From the NCBI RefSeq assembly GCF_007005445.1, contig NZ_CP041387.1, forward strand, positions 3,683,001-3,747,000: DNA of 64,000 nucleotides. The letters run 5' to 3'. Within the stretch, counting starts at the first letter, position 1. Each line of letters opens with the position of its first letter. Below the pieces are notes generated by a model that searched no databases, had not been told where the DNA came from, and saw only the letters and a program-made list of their open reading frames with translations. The translations under genes were made by a program, and so were the position numbers. This stretch comes from Rhodopseudomonas palustris. GTDB taxonomy: Bacteria > Pseudomonadota > Alphaproteobacteria > Rhizobiales > Xanthobacteraceae. Shown here piece after piece: positions 37,611 through 46,537 of this stretch.

Positions 37611-38144
37611 CTACACGATCCCCGCCGCGACCTGGCCGCGCAGGCGTTCGAGGCTGAGCAGAGTGTCGGCGCAGGCGTGGGCGAGTTCGGCGCCCTTGGC
37701 GGCGAAATGCTGGGTGAAGCGCTCGGCTTGCGGCGCGTCGCGATCGAAGCCTTGCGGCGTCGCCACCGCGGAGAACACCGGCACCTCGGTGCGCAATTGC
37801 ACCTCCATCAACGCCTCGATCACCGTCGGCGCGACGAAGCCGGTCAGCCCGTCGTCGACCACGAGGCCGGCGGCGACGATCGCGGTATAGCGCCGGGTCT
37901 TCGCCAGGAGCTGCACATGCAGCGGAATTTCGAACGAGCCCGGCACCTCGAACAGATCGACCTGCGAAGCGGGGATGCCGCGCACGACGATCTCGCGCTC
38001 GAACGACTCCCAGCAAGCGCCGACCACGTCGCGATGCCACGACGATTGCACGAAGGCGACGCGCTGCGGCTTGGCGAAGCGCGGATAGGTCCGTTCGGCC
38101 GGCGGCGGAGCCGTTTCGGCGGGATCGGTCACGGTGTCGGTCAT
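37611..38144 (-). CDS. ribH: 6,7-dimethyl-8-ribityllumazine synthase, type II
   Basis: 177-aa lumazine synthase, penultimate enzyme of riboflavin synthesis. VAFVQSSWHRDVVGACWESF and FEVPGSFEIPLHVQLLAKTR form the substrate loop; VDDGLTGFVAPTVIEALMEV replaces the GAVIRG-type loop of icosahedral enzymes and matches the decameric RibH2 of Brucella. ATG chosen after a poorly conserved upstream frame. No other rib genes adjoin it; ribF is at 56503. RibH2 enzymes often coexist with a second copy elsewhere in the genome. Confidence 0.88.
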   Translation of the reverse strand: MTDTVTDPAETAPPPAERTYPRFAKPQRVAFVQSSWHRDVVGACWESFEREIVVRGIPASQVDLFEVPGSFEIPLHVQLLAKTRRYTAIVAAGLVVDDGLTGFVAPTVIEALMEVQLRTEVPVFSAVATPQGFDRDAPQAERFTQHFAAKGAELAHACADTLLSLERLRGQVAAGIV

Positions 38145-38498
38145 CGGCAGGCTCGCTCGGCTGTGATCTGAAGGTCGGCCCAGGCTACCAGCGGGCGCGC
38201 ACGAATCAAAGTTGCGGCTGCGTCGAAAGACTCGTGTGGAGCGAATTCCGCGCGCCGGACTCGGACCACGCGAATCCGATTCCGTTTTGTTCTCGCCCTG
38301 CTCGCTCGGCTGTGGACGGGTTACTCTTTGGTTGTGGAATTGGCGAAGCCCGGCATTGCACGGATTCCGCAAATCACATCATTTCATCCCTGCAACCTCG
38401 GTTCGTCCGGACTAATCCTTCCGGCACGAGCACGGGTACAGGCGCGTACCGGCCTGCCTCATGCGTATCAGCATAATCCAACGTAAGGTCGAGACGGC
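38145..38498. other. Intergenic region between ribH and ybjN-like gene
   Basis: 354 bases between divergent starts. No FMN-riboswitch conserved core, terminator or protein-coding pattern is visible. GCTCGCTCGGCTGTG appears at 38152 and nearly so at 38302; this may be chance. Confidence 0.4.
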
Positions 38499-38999
38499 AT
38501 GCCCTTGCTCGAAGGCATCATCGATTCACGAAATAATCCGCTCGCGGTCGTCGAAGACATCGCAGCGTCGAACGACCTCGCCTTCGAGCGCTCCGGCGAG
38601 GACGAAATCACCATCGTCGCCAAGGGCCAGTGGACCGACTACACGCTGTCGTTCACCTGGATGCACGAGATCGAAGCGCTGCATCTGGCCTGCGCCTTCG
38701 ACATGAAGGTGCCGGCCGCACGCCGCACCGAGACGCTGCGGCTGATCGCAGCGGTCAACGAACAGCTCTGGGTCGGTCATTTCGACGTGTGGAATCACAC
38801 CGGCACCGTGATGTACCGTCAGGCGCTGGTGCTGCCGGGCGGGCTCGCCGCCACCGAAGCGCAGTGCGAGACCATGCTGATCAGCGCCATCCACGCCTGC
38901 GAGCGCTACTACCCGGCGATCCAGTTCACGGTGTGGGCCGGCAAGACCGCCGCCGAAGCGATGAGCGCGGCGATGTTCGACACTCAGGGCGAGGCCTGA
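38499..38999 (+). CDS. YbjN domain-containing protein
   Basis: 166-aa soluble protein with one YbjN domain. The pattern NDLAFERSGEDEITIVAKGQWT, FTWMHEIEALHLACAFDMKV and VNEQLWVGHFDVWNHTGTVM matches the family, which is often linked to motility or stress and resembles type III chaperones in fold. It has no signal peptide. ATG is the only candidate. A CGTCATTGCGAG inverted repeat separates it from proC. Function unknown. Confidence 0.85.
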   Translation: MPLLEGIIDSRNNPLAVVEDIAASNDLAFERSGEDEITIVAKGQWTDYTLSFTWMHEIEALHLACAFDMKVPAARRTETLRLIAAVNEQLWVGHFDVWNHTGTVMYRQALVLPGGLAATEAQCETMLISAIHACERYYPAIQFTVWAGKTAAEAMSAAMFDTQGEA

Positions 39000-39023
39000 C
39001 GGCTCCCTGCTCGATTTCTCCGT

Positions 39024-39103
39024 CATTGCGAGAAGGCAAAGCCGACCAAGCGCTCCGTGCACTGATCCTCTGGATGCTTCGCCTTCGGCTCGCAATGACG
39101 TGG
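39024..39103. repeat. Single palindromic repeat with GCGAG termini
   Basis: CGTCATTGCGAGAAGGC at one end and GGCTCGCAATGACGTGG at the other, with about 50 bases between. This differs from families A-E but has the same design of a CGTCATT terminus. It lies between the YbjN gene and proC. Confidence 0.65.
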
Positions 39104-39203
39104 AGAGGCCACTTGCGCGTTTCGGCCCTTGTGAGCGCTGCCGCCTTCTCCTAGAACGCTGACCGGATGACGCCGCCGCCTGCGGCGCCGATGGATGCGC
39201 GCG

Positions 39204-40037
39204 ATGACCACTTCCTCGAAGTCTCCCCTGCAACAGCTCGGCGGCACGGTGGTGCTGGCCGGCGCCGGCAAAATGGGCGGCGCGCTGCTCACCGGCTGGC
39301 TGGCGCAGGGACTGGACGGCGGCGACGTGGTGGTGATCGAACCGCATCCCACCGACGACATCGCCGCGCTGAGCGCGCGCGGCGTCCGCCTCAATGCCTC
39401 CGCCAGCGACGTCGGCGCGGTGTCGACGCTGGTGGTCGCCGTCAAGCCGCAGATGTTCGCCGACGCCGCCGCAGCGCTGCGCGGCTATGTCGGGCCGTCG
39501 ACCCTGGTGGTATCGATCATGGCCGGCAAGCCGATCGCGGCGCTCTCCGAGCAGCTCGGCGGCCACGTCGTCCGCGCCATGCCGAACACGCCGGCCGCGA
39601 TCGGCCGCGGCATCACCGTCGCGGTCGCGGCCTCTAGCGTCACCCCCGCGCAGCGCGGCACTGCCGATGCGCTGCTGCGTGCCACCGGCGGCGTCGAGTG
39701 GGTCGAGGACGAGGCCCTGATCGATGCCGTGACAGCGGTGTCCGGCTCGGGCCCGGCTTACGTGTTCCTGCTCGCCGAAGAACTCGCCCGCGCTGGCGTC
39801 GAAGCGGGCCTGCCGGAAGAGCTCGCGATGACGCTGGCGCGCGCCACCGTCGCCGGCTCCGGCGAGCTGCTGCACCGCTCCGACCTCGACGCCGCAACGC
39901 TGCGCAAGAACGTCACCTCCCCCGGCGGCACCACCGCTGCGGCGCTGGAGGTGCTGATGGCGGAGGACGGCTTCCGCCCGCTGCTGACCCGCGCGGTGGC
40001 GGCGGCGACGAAGCGGTCGAAGGAATTGGCGAAGTAA
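39204..40037 (+). CDS. proC: Pyrroline-5-carboxylate reductase
   Basis: 277-aa NAD(P)H-dependent enzyme making proline from P5C. The Rossmann motif is VVLAGAGKMGGALLTGWL; the substrate/dimer domain has AMPNTPAAIGRGIT and AVSGSGPAYVFLLAEELARA, with TSPGGTTAAALEVL in the C-terminal helix. The start MTTSSKSPLQ is chosen over an in-frame ATG three codons earlier; neither has a strong ribosome site. The beginning of the N-terminal domain fits both. Confidence 0.93.
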   Translation: MTTSSKSPLQQLGGTVVLAGAGKMGGALLTGWLAQGLDGGDVVVIEPHPTDDIAALSARGVRLNASASDVGAVSTLVVAVKPQMFADAAAALRGYVGPSTLVVSIMAGKPIAALSEQLGGHVVRAMPNTPAAIGRGITVAVAASSVTPAQRGTADALLRATGGVEWVEDEALIDAVTAVSGSGPAYVFLLAEELARAGVEAGLPEELAMTLARATVAGSGELLHRSDLDAATLRKNVTSPGGTTAAALEVLMAEDGFRPLLTRAVAAATKRSKELAK

Positions 40038-40050
40038 GCAGAATACCGAC

Positions 40051-40156
40051 GTCATGCGCGGGCTTGACCCGCGCATCCATCGCGCGCAAGCGCGCGCTCA
40101 GATGCAGCAGCATTCCGCGAAGAGGATGGATCGCCGGGTCGAGCCCGGCGATGACG
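40051..40156. repeat. Dispersed palindromic repeat, family B (copy 3)
   Basis: CGTCATGCGCGGGCTTGACC, then GCGCATCCAT, and the inverse GGATCGCCGGGTCGAGCCCG, ending GCGATGACG. Right end complementary to left. Confidence 0.8.
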
Positions 40157-40174
40157 CTTCGTTAAACACACCCA

Positions 40175-40277
40175 CGTCATCGCCCGGCTCGTCCGGGCGA
40201 CCCAGTATTCCAGAGCGCTCGTGTGAAATAACTGGCGCTCTGGAATACTGGATCACCCGCATGCGCGGGTGATGACG
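40175..40277. repeat. Dispersed palindromic repeat, family B-like (copy 4)
   Basis: CGTCATCGCCCGGCTCGTCC, CAGTATTCCAGAGCGCTCGT, its near inverse GGCGCTCTGGAATACTGGAT, and CGCATGCGCGGGTGATGACG. The central pair forms a long perfect arm (CCAGTATTCCAGAGCG). It follows the family B copy directly, making a 230-base repeat block downstream of the histidine kinase. Confidence 0.8.
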
Positions 40278-40316
40278 ATTGAGGATGGAGAGACGCCGCG
40301 AACGACACGAATACAA

Positions 40317-41705
40317 CTACACCGGCACCCGCACGATCGCCCGCAGGCCGCCCATCGGGCTGTCGCCGAGGGTGATGTCGCCGCCGTGCGAGCGGGCGAT
40401 GTCGCGGGCGATGGCGAGGCCGAGGCCGGTGCCGCCTTCGTCCTGGTTGCGGGCATCGTCGAGCCGCAGGAACGGCTTGAACACTTCCTCGCGCATCGCC
40501 GTCGGAATCCCCGGACCGTCGTCGTCGATGGTCACCGTCAGATAACGGTGATCGCGCTGCCCGGTGATGGCGATGGTGTGGGCGTGGCGAGCGGCGTTCG
40601 ACACCAGATTGGCGAGGCAGCGCTTGAACGAGGCCGGCTTCACCGTGACCACCGGCTGGCCGCTGAAGGCGACGCTGACGACGTGGCCGTGGCGCTCGGC
40701 GTCGGAGCGCAGCTCCTCCAGCGCCGCCACCATGTCGGTCGGCTGCGACTGCTCGCCGCTGTCGCCGCGCGCGAACGCCAGATACGCCTCGAGCATCGCC
40801 GACATTTCGTCGACATCCTTGCGCATCCCCTCGGTCTCGGGCGCGTCGCCGATCAGTTCGAGTTCGAGCTTGAAGCGAGTCAGGATGGTGCGCAGATCGT
40901 GGCTGACGCCGGCCAGCATCGCGGTGCGCTGCTCGATCGAGCGCTCGACGCGGGCCTTCATCTCGATGAACGCATAGGCGGCGCGCCGCACCTCGCGGGC
41001 GCCGCGCGGCCGGAAGTTCGGCACGTCGCGGCCCTTGCCGAAGCTCTCGGCGGCGTCGGCGAGCCGCAGCACCGGCCGGATCTGATTGCGCAGGAACAGC
41101 ACCGCGACGATCAGCAGCACCGTCGATGTACCGACCATCCATAGCAGGAAGATTTCGGAGTTCGACGCGTAGGCGGCGCTGCGCAGCGCGAACACCCGCA
41201 TCACCGCGTCGTCGAGCTGGATGCGGATCTCGACCAGGCTGGAGCGGCCGACAGTATCGATCCAGAACGGCCGGGCGATCTGCCGGCTGATCTGCTTGCT
41301 GATCGACTGATCGAGCAGCGAGAAGAACGGCTTCGGCCCGGGCGGCGGCATTTCGCCGGGGCCGAGGAAGTCGACGACGAGCCCGAGCCGGGTCTGCGCG
41401 ATCCGCCGCAGCACCGCGCGGTCCTTGTCCTGCGGATAGCTCTTGTAGACGTCGATCAGCGTCGCGATGTCCTGCACCACCGCCGCCGACAGCCGCTGCG
41501 TCACCGTGTTCCAGTGCCGCTCCATGAACACGAAGGCGATCACCGACTGCAGCAGCACCATCGGCACGATGATGATCAAGAGCGCGCGGGCATACAGCCC
41601 CTTCGGCATGAAGTCGTTGAAGCGCTGCCCTAAGTAACCGTTGGCCGCCGACACCCGCCGCGTCGCGGAGCGGATCAGCGTCAGCCCGGTGTCGAGCGTG
41701 CTCAT
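40317..41705 (-). CDS. Sensor histidine kinase (OmpR-system, EnvZ-like)
   Basis: 462-aa inner-membrane sensor kinase. Two transmembrane helices (about 41-60 and 185-205) flank a ~120-residue periplasmic sensor, then HAMP (IRPVLRLADAAESFGKG), dimerisation domain with phosphoacceptor His269 in GVSHDLRTILTR, and ATPase domain with CLANLVSNAARHA (N box), DDDGPGIP, and GGTGLGLAIA. The H-box has Ile274 where most kinases have Pro. It lies 161 bases after the response regulator, probably its partner. Signal unknown. Confidence 0.9.
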   Translation of the reverse strand: MSTLDTGLTLIRSATRRVSAANGYLGQRFNDFMPKGLYARALLIIIVPMVLLQSVIAFVFMERHWNTVTQRLSAAVVQDIATLIDVYKSYPQDKDRAVLRRIAQTRLGLVVDFLGPGEMPPPGPKPFFSLLDQSISKQISRQIARPFWIDTVGRSSLVEIRIQLDDAVMRVFALRSAAYASNSEIFLLWMVGTSTVLLIVAVLFLRNQIRPVLRLADAAESFGKGRDVPNFRPRGAREVRRAAYAFIEMKARVERSIEQRTAMLAGVSHDLRTILTRFKLELELIGDAPETEGMRKDVDEMSAMLEAYLAFARGDSGEQSQPTDMVAALEELRSDAERHGHVVSVAFSGQPVVTVKPASFKRCLANLVSNAARHAHTIAITGQRDHRYLTVTIDDDGPGIPTAMREEVFKPFLRLDDARNQDEGGTGLGLAIARDIARSHGGDITLGDSPMGGLRAIVRVPV

Positions 41706-41786
41706 GACGAAGGCCGCCCAAATGCGCGAGCGCTTTCCCTTTCAGCGCCGACGCTGAAAGCAAAGCACCCGCCCCCAGCATGGCGA

Positions 41787-41820
41787 GCTCCCTCACCCCG
41801 CCCTTGCGGGGAGAGGTTGC
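41787..41820. repeat. GC-rich palindromic repeat (family E) between kinase and regulator
   Basis: AGCTCCCTCACCCCGCCCTT followed by GCGGGGAGAGGTTG, a single half of the element seen near 47.3 kb. It sits in the 161-base gap between the response regulator stop and the kinase start. Confidence 0.6.
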
Positions 41821-41866
41821 ACGGTGCCTGGGGCAAAGCTCTGCTCATCACCAAACTAATCAGGCC

Positions 41867-42589
41867 CTACGGCGCCGCCACCAGGCGGTAGCCGATGCCG
41901 CGGACGGCTTGCAGGAATAGCGGGTTGGCTGGATCGCGCTCGATCTTGCGGCGGAGGCGGTTGATCTGGACGTCGACCGCGCGCTCATTGGCATTACCGG
42001 CGCCGCTGAGATCGCCGCGCGGCACCGTCTCGCCGGGCGCCGCGGCCAGCATCCGCAGCATGTCACGCTCGCGGTCGGTCAAATGGACGATCTCGTCGCC
42101 CTGGCGCAGTTCGCCGCGCTCGATGTGAAACACGTAAGGCCCGAACGCCACCGTCTCGGCCTTGGCGGCCGGCGCCGGCGCGGTGCGCTTGAGGATATTG
42201 CCGATCCGCAGCAGCAATTCGCGCGGCTCGAACGGCTTGGCGACGTAGTCATCGGCGCCGATCTGCAGCCCTTCAATCCGGCTCTCCGCCTCGTGCCGGG
42301 CGGTGAGCATCACGATCGGCACGTCGGAGGTCTGGCGGATCGAGCGGGCGAGATCGAAGCCGGTCTCGCCCGGCATCATCACGTCGAGGATCAAGAGGTC
42401 GAAGTCGAGCCCCGCCAGCTTGGCGCGGGCGTCGCGCACGCTCTGCGCGGTGGTGACGCGGTAGCCCTCGGAGGCGAGAAACCGCGACAGCAGATCGCGG
42501 ATCCGGCGGTCGTCGTCGACCAGCAGCAGATGCGGCGCATCGTCGGCGGGGCGGACCGGTTTCTTCGCCAGTGCTGCGAGCTGGATCAC
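41867..42589 (-). CDS. petR: OmpR-family response regulator, PetR-like
   Basis: 240-aa response regulator. Receiver domain with acidic pocket LVDDDRR, phosphoacceptor Asp69 (LLILDVMMPGE), Lys118 in YVAKPF; C-terminal winged helix (LTDRERDMLRMLAAAPGETV and VDVQINRLRRKIERDPANP). The start is GTG, overlapping the MarR stop by four bases (GTGA), so the two are translationally coupled. This MarR-plus-OmpR pair matches PetP-PetR of Rhodobacter capsulatus, needed for photosynthetic growth and cytochrome bc1 expression there; the same role here is inference. Confidence 0.88.
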   Translation of the reverse strand: MIQLAALAKKPVRPADDAPHLLLVDDDRRIRDLLSRFLASEGYRVTTAQSVRDARAKLAGLDFDLLILDVMMPGETGFDLARSIRQTSDVPIVMLTARHEAESRIEGLQIGADDYVAKPFEPRELLLRIGNILKRTAPAPAAKAETVAFGPYVFHIERGELRQGDEIVHLTDRERDMLRMLAAAPGETVPRGDLSGAGNANERAVDVQINRLRRKIERDPANPLFLQAVRGIGYRLVAAP

Positions 42590-43140
42590 GTCACGTCCTT
42601 TGCGCTGGCGCCGCCGTGCAGGATGGTCTGGAGCACCTTGTCCGGATCGTCCCGATCGATCATGGCGCGGAGGAATTTGCCGACCGCCTCGGCGCCGGCG
42701 GGCGGAAGATCGCGCAGCGCGCGGTCGATCCGCTCGGTCTGCAGCCGGGCCAGTTTCTCCACCAGCGCCTCGCCCTTTGCGGTGGCGAAAAGAAGGCGCT
42801 GGCGGCGGTCGCTGTCGCCGGCCTTCTGCACGATGTAGCCCTCGTCCAGGAGCTGCTTCAGCACCCGGCTGAGAGACTGCTTGGTGATCCGGAGCACGTC
42901 GAGCAGATCCGCCACCGTCAGGCCGGGATAGCGGCAGACGAAATGCACCACGCGGTGGTGGGCGCGGCCGAAGCCGAACGCCTCCAGCACATGGTCGGCG
43001 TCGCCGACGAAGTCGCGATAGGCGAAGAACAGCAGCTCGATAATGTCCCAGCGCGGCGGATGCGGGTCCGCACCGGACGCAGTCTCCGCGGGGATGTCGG
43101 CGGTCGGCCGAACCATCTCGTTGAAATTTATGTCAGCCAT
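42586..43140 (-). CDS. petP: MarR-family regulator, PetP-like
   Basis: 184-aa MarR winged-helix protein. The DNA-binding segment is LTVADLLDVLRITKQSLSRV followed by LKQLLDEGYIVQKAGDSDRR, with the typical wing. An N-terminal ~40-residue extension precedes the family core, and RWDIIELLFFAYRDFVGDAD is the PetP-type start of the helical domain. Its GTGA overlap with the response regulator and the kinase downstream make a signalling cluster. A perfect inverted repeat covers its start codon (43129-43149), suggesting tight self-repression. Confidence 0.88.
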   Translation of the reverse strand: MADINFNEMVRPTADIPAETASGADPHPPRWDIIELLFFAYRDFVGDADHVLEAFGFGRAHHRVVHFVCRYPGLTVADLLDVLRITKQSLSRVLKQLLDEGYIVQKAGDSDRRQRLLFATAKGEALVEKLARLQTERIDRALRDLPPAGAEAVGKFLRAMIDRDDPDKVLQTILHGGASAKDVT

Positions 43141-43165
43141 GTTGACATATCAGGTCTTTATGTTA
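43129..43165. promoter_or_regulatory. Probable MarR operator overlapping petP start
   Basis: TATGTCA (43129-43135) and TGACATA (43143-43149) form a perfect inverted repeat with a 7-base spacer that spans the petP ATG; a third half-site, TATGTTA, lies at 43159-43165. The third site forms a second, nearly perfect inverted repeat with the middle one. Such layouts fit autorepression by a MarR dimer; the same element may affect the divergent ilvE promoter. Confidence 0.6.
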
Positions 43166-43425
43166 CAAAACCGCCGACCAAGACGAAATATTCGACTATT
43201 CCGCTTGCGACCCGCGCCCGTGCAGTCCGATAAAGGAAAGCTGCCCGGCGGCCTGCATGCGATGGTCGGACGGCTCGGCCGAAACATTAGCGGAGTTCGG
43301 CAATTCCGCCAAAGACATCTCCCGGCGATGCGCCGGGACCGATAACCACCCTATGCGGCCGGCTTCGCAGCGGGATCCGCCACAACCACGGCCACCCGCA
43401 GGCGCGCCGGTCCAGGAGAAGATCG

Positions 43426-44538
43426 ATGGGAGTTTCGTTCGACAAGATCGACGGCTCGCTCTGGCTGAACTTTGACATCCAGCCCTCGGCGAACCCGACC
43501 CCCGACAAGGAACGCGACGCGAAGCTGGAAAATCTCGGCTTCGGCCGGGTCTTCACCGACCACATGGCGATCGTGCGCTACGACCAGACCCACGGCTGGC
43601 ACGGCGCCCGCATCGAGTCGCGCTCGAACTTCCCGCTCGATCCGGCTCACGCCGTGCTGCACTACGCGCAGGAGATTTTCGAGGGTCTCAAGGCCTACAA
43701 GCGCGACGACGGCGGCGTGAACCTGTTCCGCCCCGACGCCAATGCGCGCCGCTTCCGCGACAGCGCCGACCGCATGGCGATGGCGCAGCTTCCCGAGCAG
43801 GTGTTCATCGAGGCGATCGAGCAACTGGTGAAGATCGACCGCAACTGGATTCCGGGCGGCGAAGGCAGCCTGTATCTGCGGCCGTTCATGATCGCCAGCG
43901 AGATCTTCCTCGGCGTCAAGCCGTCGGCGGAGTACATCTTCGCGGTGATCGCCTCGCCGGTCGGCTCCTACTTCAAGGGCGGCCCGGCCCCGGTGTCGAT
44001 CTGGGTCTCGGAGAATTACACCCGTGCGGCGGTCGGCGGCACCGGCGGCGTCAAATGCGGCGGCAACTACGCGGCGTCTTTGCGCGCCCAGGCCGAGGCG
44101 ATCGAGCGCGGCTGCGACCAGGTGGTGTTTCTCGACGCGCTCGAGCGCCGCTACGTCGAAGAACTCGGCGGCATGAACGTGTTCTTCGTGTTCGACGACG
44201 GCTCGCTGTCGACGCCGCCGCTCGGCACCATCCTGCCCGGCATCACCCGCGACTCGATCATCACCCTGGCGCGCGCCGCCGGCCGCACCGTGCGCGAGGA
44301 GCCGTACACCATCGAGCAGTGGCGCGCCGATGCGGCGAGCGGCAAGCTGAAGGAAGCGTTCGCCTGCGGCACCGCCGCGGTGATCTCGCCGATCGGCAAG
44401 GTGTGCTCCAACCACGGTGACTTCACCATCGGCGGCGGCCAGGCCGGCGAAGTGGCGATGGGCCTGCGCAAACAGCTCGTCGACATCCAATACGGCCGCG
44501 CCGAAGACAAGCACGGCTGGATCAAGAAGGTGTTCTGA
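43426..44538 (+). CDS. ilvE: Branched-chain amino acid aminotransferase, fold type IV
   Basis: 370-aa PLP enzyme making Leu, Ile and Val from their keto acids with glutamate. PLP-lysine Lys210 in GGTGGVKCGGNYA; YFKGGPAPVSIWVSENYTRA and FLDALERRYVEELGGMNVFF are class IV hallmarks; LPGITRDSIITLAR follows. Ribosome site AGGAGAA lies 5 bases before the ATG. Length matches the BCAT group with an N-terminal extension found in bacteria and eukaryotes. Divergent from petP. Confidence 0.95.
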   Translation: MGVSFDKIDGSLWLNFDIQPSANPTPDKERDAKLENLGFGRVFTDHMAIVRYDQTHGWHGARIESRSNFPLDPAHAVLHYAQEIFEGLKAYKRDDGGVNLFRPDANARRFRDSADRMAMAQLPEQVFIEAIEQLVKIDRNWIPGGEGSLYLRPFMIASEIFLGVKPSAEYIFAVIASPVGSYFKGGPAPVSIWVSENYTRAAVGGTGGVKCGGNYAASLRAQAEAIERGCDQVVFLDALERRYVEELGGMNVFFVFDDGSLSTPPLGTILPGITRDSIITLARAAGRTVREEPYTIEQWRADAASGKLKEAFACGTAAVISPIGKVCSNHGDFTIGGGQAGEVAMGLRKQLVDIQYGRAEDKHGWIKKVF

Positions 44539-44572
44539 GGGTCTATTAGTTAGGGCACCACTCTCACCACGA

Positions 44573-44675
44573 GTCATTCCGGGGCGCTCGCGCCAGCGGG
44601 CGAACCCGGAATCTCGCTCCGCAGAACATATCGAGATTCCGGGTTCGCGAGCTCCGCTCGCGCCCCGGAATGACG
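44573..44675. repeat. Dispersed palindromic repeat, family A (copy 6)
   Basis: GTCATTCCGGGGCGCTCGCG, then GAACCCGGAATCTCG and the inverse GAGATTCCGGGTTCGCG, ending in CGCCCCGGAATGACG. It lies between the convergent ilvE and mutL genes, 7 bases from the mutL stop. Confidence 0.85.
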
Positions 44676-44682
44676 GAGCCAA

Positions 44683-46470
44683 TTACCTCCGCCCGAACAG
44701 CTTCTCGATGTCGGTCAGCGTCAGTTCGACATAGGTCGGGCGGCCGTGGTTGCATTGGCCGGAATTCGGCGTCGCTTCCATCTCACGCAGCAGCGCGTTC
44801 ATTTCCTCGGGCTTGAGTACGCGCCCGGCCCGCACCGAGCCGTGGCAGGCCATGGTGGCGGCGACGTGCATCAGGCGGCGTTCCAGCGGCAGCGCTTCGT
44901 CCCATTCGGCCATGTGTTCGGCGAGATCGCGGAGCAGACCGCCGGCATCGGTCTTGCCGAGCAGCGACGGCGTTTCGCGCACCGCCACCGCGCCGGGGCC
45001 GAAGCTCTCGATGACGAGGCCGAACTTCGCCAGTTCCTCGCCGCGCGCCACGAGACGCTCGACCGTCGCCTCGTCCATCTCGACGATGTCGGGGATCAGC
45101 AGGATCTGGCGCTGCACGCCGTTGGCTTCGAGCGACGCCTTCAGCCGCTCATAGACGATGCGCTCGTGCGCCGCGTGCTGATCGATCACGATCAGGCCAT
45201 CGCGGGTTTGCGACACGATGTAGGTCTCGTGGATCTGCGTGCGCGCAGCACCGAGCGGACGGTCGAGCAGATCCGGCGTCACCTCCTGCGGACGAATGTC
45301 GGCGCTCGGCGCGCCGACATCGAACGCCGCCTGCGCCCGCTCGGCGAACGACGGCGCCGCGCTGCCGCCGACCGGATAGGACGGCGAAGTCCGCCAGTCC
45401 CAATTCGCCGGCGGCATAGAAGCAGGACGGAAGGTCGAGATCACGCTGCCGGCGCTGTTGGCCGCGGTACGGCGTCCTTCGCGCGCCAGACCTTCCTTCA
45501 ACGCGTGCACGATCAGCGCGCGGACCAGGCCGGCATTGCGGAAACGCACCTCGGTCTTGGCCGGATGCACGTTGGCGTCGACCTCGCGGCTATCCAACGT
45601 GACGAACAACGCCACCACCGGATGGCGGTCGCGCGGCAAGTAATCCGAATACGCGGCGCGCACGGCCCCCAAGATCAGCTTGTCGCGCACCGGGCGGCCG
45701 TTGACGAACAGATACTGGCCGAGCGCATTGGCGCGGGTCAGCGACGGCGCCGCGGCGAAGCCTTCGACCACCACGCCCTCGCGCTCGGCGCGGACCTCGA
45801 TGGCATTGGCGCGGAAGTCGGCGCCGAGAATGTCGCCGAGCCGGATCAATTGCCCCGGCGCGCCGGGCAGCGCCGCTGCCCAGGTCACCGGCGCGCGCTC
45901 TTCGCCGGCGAGCGTGAAGGCGACGTCGGGTCGCGCCATCGCCAGCCGCCGCACCACCTCGCGGATCGCCTCGGCCTCGGTGCGATCGGTCTTGAGAAAC
46001 TTCAGCCGCGCCGGCGTTGCAAAGAACAGATCGGCGACTTCGACGCGGGTGCCCTGGCTCAGCGCGGCCGGAGCGATCGGGGTCTTGTCGCCACCCTCGA
46101 CCCGCATCGCCCAGGCGTGCGGCTCGCTGGCATGGCGCGTGGTGATCGACAACCGCGCCACCGCGCCGATCGACGGCAGCGCTTCGCCGCGAAACCCGAG
46201 GGTGCGGATCGCCAGCAAATCCTCGTCGTCGAGCTTCGACGTCGCATGGCGATCGACCGCGAGCGCGAGATCCGCCGCCGTCATGCCCGAGCCGTCGTCG
46301 GCGATCACGATCTTCCGTCGCCCGCCGCCGTCCGAAAAGATGTCGATCCGGCTGGCGCCGGCGTCGATCGCGTTCTCGACCAGCTCCTTCACCACGCTCG
46401 CCGGCCGCTCCACCACCTCGCCGGCAGCGATGCGGTTGACGATGGTTTCGGGAAGCTGGCGGACGGGCAT
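44683..46470 (-). CDS. mutL: DNA mismatch repair protein MutL
   Basis: 595-aa GHKL ATPase coordinating mismatch repair between MutS and the downstream nuclease/helicase. N-terminal ATPase motifs: ELVENAIDAGASRID, DDGSGM, TLGFRGEALPSIGAVA and FATPARLKFLK; S5 domain includes GRPVRDKLIL and HPVVALFVTLDSREVDANVH. C-terminal dimerisation domain has DQHAAHERIVYERLK and the CPHGRP-like element NHGRPTY, but here Cys-His is split as QCNHGRP. The endonuclease DQHA(X)2E(X)4E motif is present as DQHAAHERIVYE. Confidence 0.95.
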   Translation of the reverse strand: MPVRQLPETIVNRIAAGEVVERPASVVKELVENAIDAGASRIDIFSDGGGRRKIVIADDGSGMTAADLALAVDRHATSKLDDEDLLAIRTLGFRGEALPSIGAVARLSITTRHASEPHAWAMRVEGGDKTPIAPAALSQGTRVEVADLFFATPARLKFLKTDRTEAEAIREVVRRLAMARPDVAFTLAGEERAPVTWAAALPGAPGQLIRLGDILGADFRANAIEVRAEREGVVVEGFAAAPSLTRANALGQYLFVNGRPVRDKLILGAVRAAYSDYLPRDRHPVVALFVTLDSREVDANVHPAKTEVRFRNAGLVRALIVHALKEGLAREGRRTAANSAGSVISTFRPASMPPANWDWRTSPSYPVGGSAAPSFAERAQAAFDVGAPSADIRPQEVTPDLLDRPLGAARTQIHETYIVSQTRDGLIVIDQHAAHERIVYERLKASLEANGVQRQILLIPDIVEMDEATVERLVARGEELAKFGLVIESFGPGAVAVRETPSLLGKTDAGGLLRDLAEHMAEWDEALPLERRLMHVAATMACHGSVRAGRVLKPEEMNALLREMEATPNSGQCNHGRPTYVELTLTDIEKLFGRR

Positions 46471-46537
46471 GCGGCGACTCGGTTGGCAGAGCGCGGACTT
46501 TAGGGGAGCGAAGGAGGAATTGCGACGCTAGCGCTGC

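Noticed and set aside
38145..38498. FMN riboswitch before ribH
   Set aside because: The conserved FMN-aptamer core is not recognisable on the minus strand upstream of 38144.
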